From Nereocystis luetkeana (taxonomy: Eukaryota > Sar > Phaeophyceae > Laminariales > Laminariaceae), in NCBI GenBank assembly GCA_031213475.1, contig JARUPZ010000005.1:8800988-8864987 (forward strand): a DNA stretch of 64,000 bases, in the 5' to 3' direction. The notes under the pieces are model-generated. The model worked only from the letters and a program-made list of their open reading frames with translations, made no database searches and had not been told where the DNA came from. Shown piece by piece: positions 57,903-64,000 of the stretch. Each line of letters starts with the position of its first letter. Position 1 is the stretch's first letter. The position numbers were made by a program, and so were the translations under genes.

Positions 57903-60900
57903 TCAGTAACCGTTGATCGCCTTGGACAAGAAGGCCGGCAAATCGTCCGGGTGCACCCTGGTCTGCTCCGTCGTATCCCTGTCCCTAACGGTCACACACC
58001 CGTCCCCCTCCAAGGTGTCGAAGTCAACGGTCACACAGAAGGGAGTTCCAGCCTCGTCCATCCGGCGGTACCTTCGGCCTGTCCAAACGCCCAACGATAA
58101 CGCCGACATAACAAGAAATCGAGTAGAACGTGTGGATATGTCAATGAAGGCGGCTGGGGCTGGAGCTGGGGGTCGGGGTGGCGGGGGGTGGTGAGGGGTG
58201 GGGTAGGGGGTACGAGTGGCGGGGGGAGGGGGGCGGGGGGAGGGTGGGGGTGGAATTGGGGGGGGGGTGTACTCGATAGGCGAGATGTACTCGATCTCAT
58301 GCATGGCCGTAGTCGTATGGGGGGGGGGGAGGGGTAATGAGAGGGGACGGTGACGGGGACGGGGGGGGGGGGGGGGGGTATTATGAGACCGAAAAGGACA
58401 GGGCGGGGGGCGGGGGGGGGGGGCGAAGCGCTCTTGCCGTAACCCGCGAAAATCAGGGCGCACGACGCTCCTTTGGAAAACAAGTACTGGTATGGCAGTA
58501 CCATAAATTGTGTGGCACGGGACGGTATGGTATGGTATTGCATGGTTCTAGATAAGACGCATGGTCCGACATGGTGTGGTATGTACATCATGACGCGCCG
58601 ATGCTCCTGCAATATCACAGCACACCAACCGCGAATCGGAAAAAAAAAATGACTAGGAAAACAAAACAAAAAACGACACGACACGCCAAAACCTGTGCTG
58701 CACGGAAGAAACTAGGGGGTGGCTCACCAATAGCCCCGGCTACATCCCAGAAGGCGTTGTGCCTCAGCCGGACGCTCTCGTAGATGCCCCTGGCCTTCTC
58801 CATGAGCTCCGGCTTGTTCTTGACGAGGGGGAAGACGGCTACCTTGATGGGTGCCATGCGAGGGTGGAACTTGAGGAGAGTTCGCTTCTCGCCGCCGACC
58901 TTTTGAAAAGAGGAAGAGGAGGCGGAAGGGTGGGGTGAGGGGGGGGGGGAGGGGGTACATCGATATCATGCATGGGCGTAGTCGTATGACCATAGACCCT
59001 CGCATCCCTACAATGCCGGGACGGAGCACGTCGGGTTTTCACCTACCAGACAGACATTGCTTGCACCAAGCGCGAAGCGCCCTGAGGTGTCTGGCGAGTC
59101 GCGTCAAGAGTGAGCTGCATCCTACTAAAAAACGCTTGTGAGGCGGACTTGCATATGGATGACGACTTCAAAGATTATTCGACATATTTTCCGGTGTGGC
59201 CACTTTCCAGAGACAGCAAAGGGAGTCCCTGTAACTTCCTCTTGGGTGCCTCGCCATAAATACTACTGGTGCGTGATACGAGCATTCTCCTTGTGCGGAG
59301 TAAAGGTTCTGCACCCAGCACAAATGAACTAACTCGACCACCAGCTGTGACCGACCGCCAAAACAAAAAACACACACACACGAGGGGGAGGGGGCGAGAA
59401 GGACATACGATGAAAGGGGAGCAGGCTCGATATAACAAAAGAGGGGCATGCTACGAGGGGGAGGAAGGGCGGTACGAAGAGTCGGGACAAGTCGACATAC
59501 CGGTACCCCTGGTAAAGGTTTAGACGCAAAGACAATATGATCAGGTATGGGGATTGAGGGGGGGCACGATGTTTTGTTTCTTAACCCCTTTAGTACCGCA
59601 GTCCCGATTTGGGGGCGAACAGGTCTAATTCCAAGTGATTTGTCCCCAAAACGGGACTGGGGTCCTAAAAGGGTTAAGAAGCGGGAATCAGCACTTTTTA
59701 TTTTTTTATTTTTTCGCCACTGACAGTTCGAGAGAAGGCGGAGGAGGCGGGAAGTAGGGGGGGGGGAGGGGGGGGGGGGTAGTACAAGGTGAATAATCTG
59801 GGTCCCCGAAAACTTCCAGCGTGGAATCGATTGTTGAGATGAGTACAAACAAATTGAAAAACAAGAGCAACAGGAGCAGAAAAAAAAATGGGGAAAAGGA
59901 CGAAAACCCACTAAAATAAGGAAAAATACAAACAAGAAACGAAAACTAAAAAGTGACCCCTGGAAGAGCCTCTTAGAGCGCGTCACCTCGTCCTCGTGGT
60001 AAGCCGAAACCATGACGGCCAGGAAGAGCCTGTCGACCCCCAACGAGGGCTCGATGACGTGGGGCACGTACTTCGTCTTGGACCTCTCGTCGAAGTACTC
60101 CATCGACTTGCCGCTAGCCTCCTGGTGTTGGGTCAAGTCGTAGCAACCCCGCGCTGCCACGCCCTGTCCAATCAGAGCGCGGCGCCGCGTGAAAAAGGCA
60201 CACAGTCCAATCAGCGCGCGCACGGTCCCGCATGGGGGCAATACCAAACCACAGCAACACACCGCGAGAACAAGCAGACCAATCAGGGCGCGGGAACCGC
60301 GTGAAAAATAAGAAAACACAGAGAGCAGCGCGCCGTGTGAAAACCAGACCAATCGGCGCACGGCACCGCGTGAAAAGTAGACCAACCCGCCAATCAGCGC
60401 GCGGCGCCGCGTTAAGAGCAAACAGCGAGGAGACCGAAACCGGGGACGGGGTGCGGGGGGGAATACGGGGGGGGGGGGGGGGGGGGTGAGTGCTATGATA
60501 ATACCGAGGGAGATACCACCACCCCGGGTGAACAATATGTTTTCGCTCATCCCTTCAATGGTTGATGCCCTAAGCGCAGGCGTGGCTCGTTGCACTAACT
60601 GCTGCTGTCCCTCATGTAAAATAATAGCCTTCCCGTTCTCACTCTCATGCATGCGTAAACGTTTGTCGCAGCGCTGATTCTAAAAAGCGCTACGCGTAAC
60701 AGCAATGCGTGTCCGGACAGCGCTGATGCCACAATCACATTCGTAACAGCAGCGAGCGCTGCTGCTGATGTCATGTCAACGTTGCGATGGTGCGCACGTA
60801 AAGTGTTGCTGCTGTTGCAACGGCCGCAGAGGTTGAGCGCGAAAATGTGTAGCAGGGTGTTTTGCCACAATCCAACTCGGTTGGGTTATACAAATATTCG

Positions 60901-62604
60901 GAACCGCCAAAACGTTGACGAGGTGAATTGGTTGAACAGGTGAATCATAAGTTGCTCTGTTTGGTATCCAACCCACAGAGTTACCCGGCCCAAGACCACT
61001 CAGGTTCGAAACGCAAATTTTGGTTATTTTTTTTTCGAACAGCAATGATTTTTTTTGTGGGATGGCATTGCTATCCTGTAGGAAAGCAGACTACGAGAAA
61101 CCCAACCCAATCAAATTGTTCGCAAACGGTCTGACGTCGCTACCATCGCAACGACAGCACTGCCGCTGCGGCCGCTGCAGCCCCCGCGACCGATCTTGCT
61201 GCCGGTGGTGGTGTCGCAATTCTGCTAACGTTGCGATGGCGCTGCTGTGTACAGCAGCCCCCATCGCGGCGCCCTGCGGCAAAATACACCCCGGCCTCGG
61301 CCTCCCGCAAAGCAAATAAGACCCCCCCCCTCCCCCTCAGACCATGCCACCTAGCTCTGTATAACCGCGCCGAACCTACGGTAGCTGTACTAAGTATTAC
61401 TGAGTATAATTGCTGGCCAGAGCGGTTCAGTCTCATCACTTGTCGTTTTACACTAGTAACAATGATACCAGGAACAGCGTACAGCAGTCAGTCCCACGCT
61501 AACGCCCGTGTCGCAGAATTCCTTGTACTATTATACTCGCATTCTAGTCACTCTATAGTGCCGATTGAGTACTGCCGGCTGCTGCCCGGTATGCTGGCCG
61601 TTAAATCGCTTGGCACGGATGGGATTAGCCATTGTGGCAGCGTGCGGAGTAGTTAGTGCCGGTTGGCGCTACATATAGTGCCGGTATGGTAGGCTGGCGC
61701 ATATATATCGGCACCACGTATAGAGGGACCGCTACTGTACTCGTATTATAGTCCGACATAAAAGCGCACCACCCCGAAACCCATTAATACAGCACTAGCT
61801 CGCCTTGCTTCGAATGCCCGATTCCGCAATCGTTATATATACATTCGCCAGTTTCTCTCTCTCTAAAGTCCCCCTCCCAAAAAAGATCAAGACGGTTACA
61901 CAATCCACGTTTGATATTCAAATAAAAGCCCACACGTGGCTTATATTCCCGGTCAGAGCGGCATTACGGGGGGGCATAGTAATGCATGGCAAATCAGAAC
62001 CCAAGATACACCCAAAAACCACGTATCCCCCTATTCTTACGCAGCATATTTTAAGGTTCTGACTACTTTGTTTCTCGGTGGTAGATAACATTCTTATATG
62101 CTTACCGGTGAATACGGTCTTCTTATTACACACACAGTGCCAAAACAAGGGACGTTTTTCGAGATGGCTACACCGACCGACAGACCGACTGACCGACGGA
62201 CAGACCGACCGGGATCCACCAACGCACACGAGTTGGCGACGGCAACTAATATCCTGCTGCGCGAGTTCCCAGCGACAATTACACTATCTTGCTTACGTAC
62301 GTGCAGAAAAGCACTGCGGCCGGCGCACCCACCTGCAGCTCCGACTCGCCGAAGGGGAACTTGAAGGTGATGTCCGTGCAAGCCTTCGCGTAGTGTGCCA
62401 AGCTATCATCCTCGTGGACATCCCTAGGGTTGGAAGGGGGGTGGGGAGGGGCATCATCATCGTCATCACCATCATCATCATCATTATCACCATCATCATC
62501 ACCATCATCATCACCATCATCATCACCATCATCAACATCATCATCATCAGCACCATCATCATATCACCATCATCATCACTATCATCCATCACCATCATCA
62601 TCAC

Positions 62605-62650
<46 letters not shown>

Positions 62651-64000
62651 GTCATCACGATCACCACAACTATCATCACCACCGCTGCCATCATCGTTTC
62701 TATCGCATCATCACTATAGTCATGATCACGATCACCACCGTCATCACCATGATCACCCCAACCACCCTCACCACCATCGCCATCACTAGCACCATGATGC
62801 GTTCTACGATAGAGGCAGCACACTTCCGCTAGAATATTTCCCGAGTGACGGGGCCTCCTCAACACAAAATCGTCGGAATGCCTATCCTGTTTCCAAAAAT
62901 AACCGGTTTGTATAGTTTGGCCATTACATTATTTATCGGGGTGCAATTTGATTATTGTCCAAGTCAGGTTTCGGGTGAGGTATGGAGCTCCTCAAGTGAC
63001 GAGCCCTAAAAAAAAACGGGCGCACCTCTACTGTTTTGTGGTAGCATGCGTCTCATCGTCATCAAAATCACCCCTCTCACTCTCACTCTCACTCTCACCA
63101 GGGTGCCGGCAACCCGTTTCTTCCCGCGAAAGGGAGCAATCCAACCAAACAAGAGACACAACCGAAAAAAACAAAAACACTTTTCCAACAAAACGACCGA
63201 GGTGACTGAAGGCCGTCGCCTGGCAGGGGTCGGCCCCGCCCCGCATCTATTACGGGGGGCCATAGTTAATAGGACCTATGGTATACATAAAAAAACTATT
63301 TATTTACCCACTTTTACCTACAGTATTTGGTCCTATTAACTATGGACCCCCGTAATAGACGGGTCGCCGAGCGCTCAAGCACGGGAAGCGACGCTCCCTC
63401 AAGCCATACGACCAGACGGGGTGACAACAGCAGCGATAGCCGTAGCGGCAGCGGCAGCGGCGGCCGTGGTGGTAGTGGTGGTGACCGTGGTTGGTAACGT
63501 TTATGACTTGGATCGCCTGTCACACAATGGTCAGTCCACCAAAACCCATCCCGAAAAAATTCCCAGGCAGCCGGGGTTCGGGTTTTTCACCAAAGCATAC
63601 ACATGTATGACTATGGGAATACCTGGCACATTGTCTTGAAAGTCAAGCAGGTACATTGCGCCGATTTTCTTTCGCTGGTCGTCAGAGACATGCCTTTCAC
63701 CGGCGGGTCTTTTCGTTATTCTCCCGGCTGCATAAAAAACGCCATCGGATTTCTCTTGCGTTACCCCACACCCCACGCCCGAATGCTGCGAAGGCGAATC
63801 TTTTGTATATTTGAACCGTCTCGTTGAAGCTGTCGGCCGAACGAGGTCTGCACAGACAGACCTCGGCGTTGGAGGCGGTAGTTCACAGAGAGTCTTGGTG
63901 GCAGCAGCACCAAAAAATAACCAAAAAATAGCAGAGACGGTACGTATGATAAACACACTCACTTTCCCATGAGGTCTTCACGAAGCCCAATCGACGTGAG
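57903..64000 (-). CDS. GARS: Glycyl-tRNA synthetase, bacterial alpha2 type; 5' part beyond the window
   Basis: This class II enzyme charges tRNA-Gly with glycine. Exons in transcript order are >64000-63963, 62423-62333, 60163-59987, 58899-58728 and 58078-57903. Introns are GT-AG, phases agree, and the stop is TGA at 57905-57903. The catalytic C-terminal part shows [37 protein letters not shown] and motif 3 as [15 protein letters not shown] with its Arg. The anticodon-binding domain follows: [35 protein letters not shown] and [14 protein letters not shown]. The wording follows bacterial alpha2 GlyRS (Thermus or Bacteroidetes style) more than animal GARS, which lacks the [13 protein letters not shown] form. 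Targeting cannot be judged because the N-terminus is outside. The piece [13 protein letters not shown] at the edge joins exactly in phase to [11 protein letters not shown]. Confidence 0.93.
58200..58320 (+). repeat. G-tract repeat element, truncated antisense copy in the last GlyRS intron
   Basis: A long G-rich lead, then CATGCATGGCCGTAGTCGTA, cut off by a new G run at 58320. On the GlyRS strand its C-rich end faces the acceptor (GGACAG) of the last exon. Confidence 0.7.
58935..59165 (+). repeat. G-tract repeat element, long antisense copy beside a GlyRS acceptor
   Basis: G-rich lead, CATGCATGGGCGTAGTCGTA, ACCCTCGCATCCCTACAATG, GGGACGGAGCACGTCGGG, GACATTGCTTGCACCAAGCG, GTGAGCTGCATCCTACTAAA and CGCTTGTGAGGCGGACTTGC. 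The best-preserved copy. Its G-rich end lies about 40 bp upstream (transcript sense) of the acceptor for exon 58899-58728. Confidence 0.85.
59580..59678. mobile_element. Short hairpin element, TTAA-type family (GlyRS intron)
   Basis: Left TTAACCCCTTTAGTACCGCA, right GGTCCTAAAAGGGTTAA; TTAA on both sides. The clearest example of the TTAA flanks. Confidence 0.85.
60164..62332 (-). other. GlyRS intron (2.2 kb), no internal gene recognised
   Basis: It holds CAATCAG-GCGCG..CCGCGT units repeated about seven times at 60170-60410 (a minisatellite), a G run at 60468-60486, and GCTGCTG-rich patches. A partial MITE-like GCATTACGGGGGGCATAGTA lies at 61960. Confidence 0.5.
60168..60412. repeat. Minisatellite, CCAATCAG-GCGCGGCACCGCGTGAAAA type
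   Basis: About six diverged units with CAATCAGCGCGCGG, CACCGCGTGAAAA and ACCAA spacers. Confidence 0.75.
62448..62785 (+). repeat. (CAT)n microsatellite, about 330 bp
   Basis: A long CATCAT/CACCAT array with a nearly pure core at 62605-62650. It lies directly upstream (transcript sense) of the acceptor for GlyRS exon 62423-62333. Confidence 0.95.
63248..63357 (-). mobile_element. MITE (TA-target hairpin family), full length (GlyRS intron)
   Basis: TTACGGGGGGCCATAGTTAA with TAGGACC pairs with GGTCCTATTAACTATGGACC and CCCGTAA. TA lies on both sides. Internal order is reversed relative to most other copies. Confidence 0.92.

Noticed and set aside
59168-60652. Long minus-strand open frame of 494 codons spanning GlyRS exon 60163-59987
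   Set aside because: Only the 59-codon exon in the middle matches GlyRS; the rest is intron and repeat read-through, and consensus splice sites bound the exon.
62448-62785. Long Met/Asp or Ser/His open frames over the CAT array
   Set aside because: Translation of a microsatellite inside a GlyRS intron; no coding evidence.

Overview
This window is eukaryotic nuclear DNA. Every gene I can support is split by many GT-AG introns, and most of the sequence between exons is repeats and mobile elements. The strongest proteins are ribosomal protein uL3, a glycyl-tRNA synthetase of the bacterial alpha2 type, and the RNA polymerase III factor BDP1. Kilobase-sized introns, moderate GC and a bacterial-like GlyRS would suit an alga of the stramenopile kind (a brown alga, for example). 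That assignment is a weak inference; nothing here names the species.

Layout. (1) About 1.4-12.6 kb, minus strand: an ankyrin-repeat protein gene with six predicted exons and a 5.9 kb second intron. (2) About 12.6-13.4 kb: a short head-to-head intergenic stretch, probably a shared promoter. (3) 13.4-21.75 kb, plus strand: RPL3 in eight exons with a fully resolved reading frame of 390 codons. Its 3.4 kb second intron holds a U2 snRNA-like gene, a tRNA-derived SINE, a large foldback repeat and MITE debris. (4) About 21.75-40.6 kb: no convincing gene. It is filled with SINEs, two families of short hairpin elements, an 885-bp element with hAT-like ends and many minisatellites. (5) About 40.7-49.3 kb, minus strand: BDP1 (TFIIIB B''), recognised from its SANT domain and the two short conserved blocks before it. 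(6) About 49.3-57.4 kb: repeats, a nested MITE pair, a 1.27 kb inverted-terminal element and two exon-like pieces of an unidentified minus-strand gene. (7) 57.4-64.0 kb, minus strand: GlyRS, whose 5' end lies beyond the window, followed downstream by two decayed copies of its last exon.

The identifiable genes serve basic gene expression: ribosome structure, tRNA charging, Pol III initiation and possibly the spliceosome. They are not otherwise a functional cluster. The most interesting pattern is a dispersed G-tract element. Its G-rich end faces an exon at several splice junctions in three genes, next to a donor when in sense and upstream of an acceptor when in antisense, as expected of an introner-like element. 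All exon limits were set by hand from splice sites, frame and known protein families; repeat limits are approximate to a few bases.
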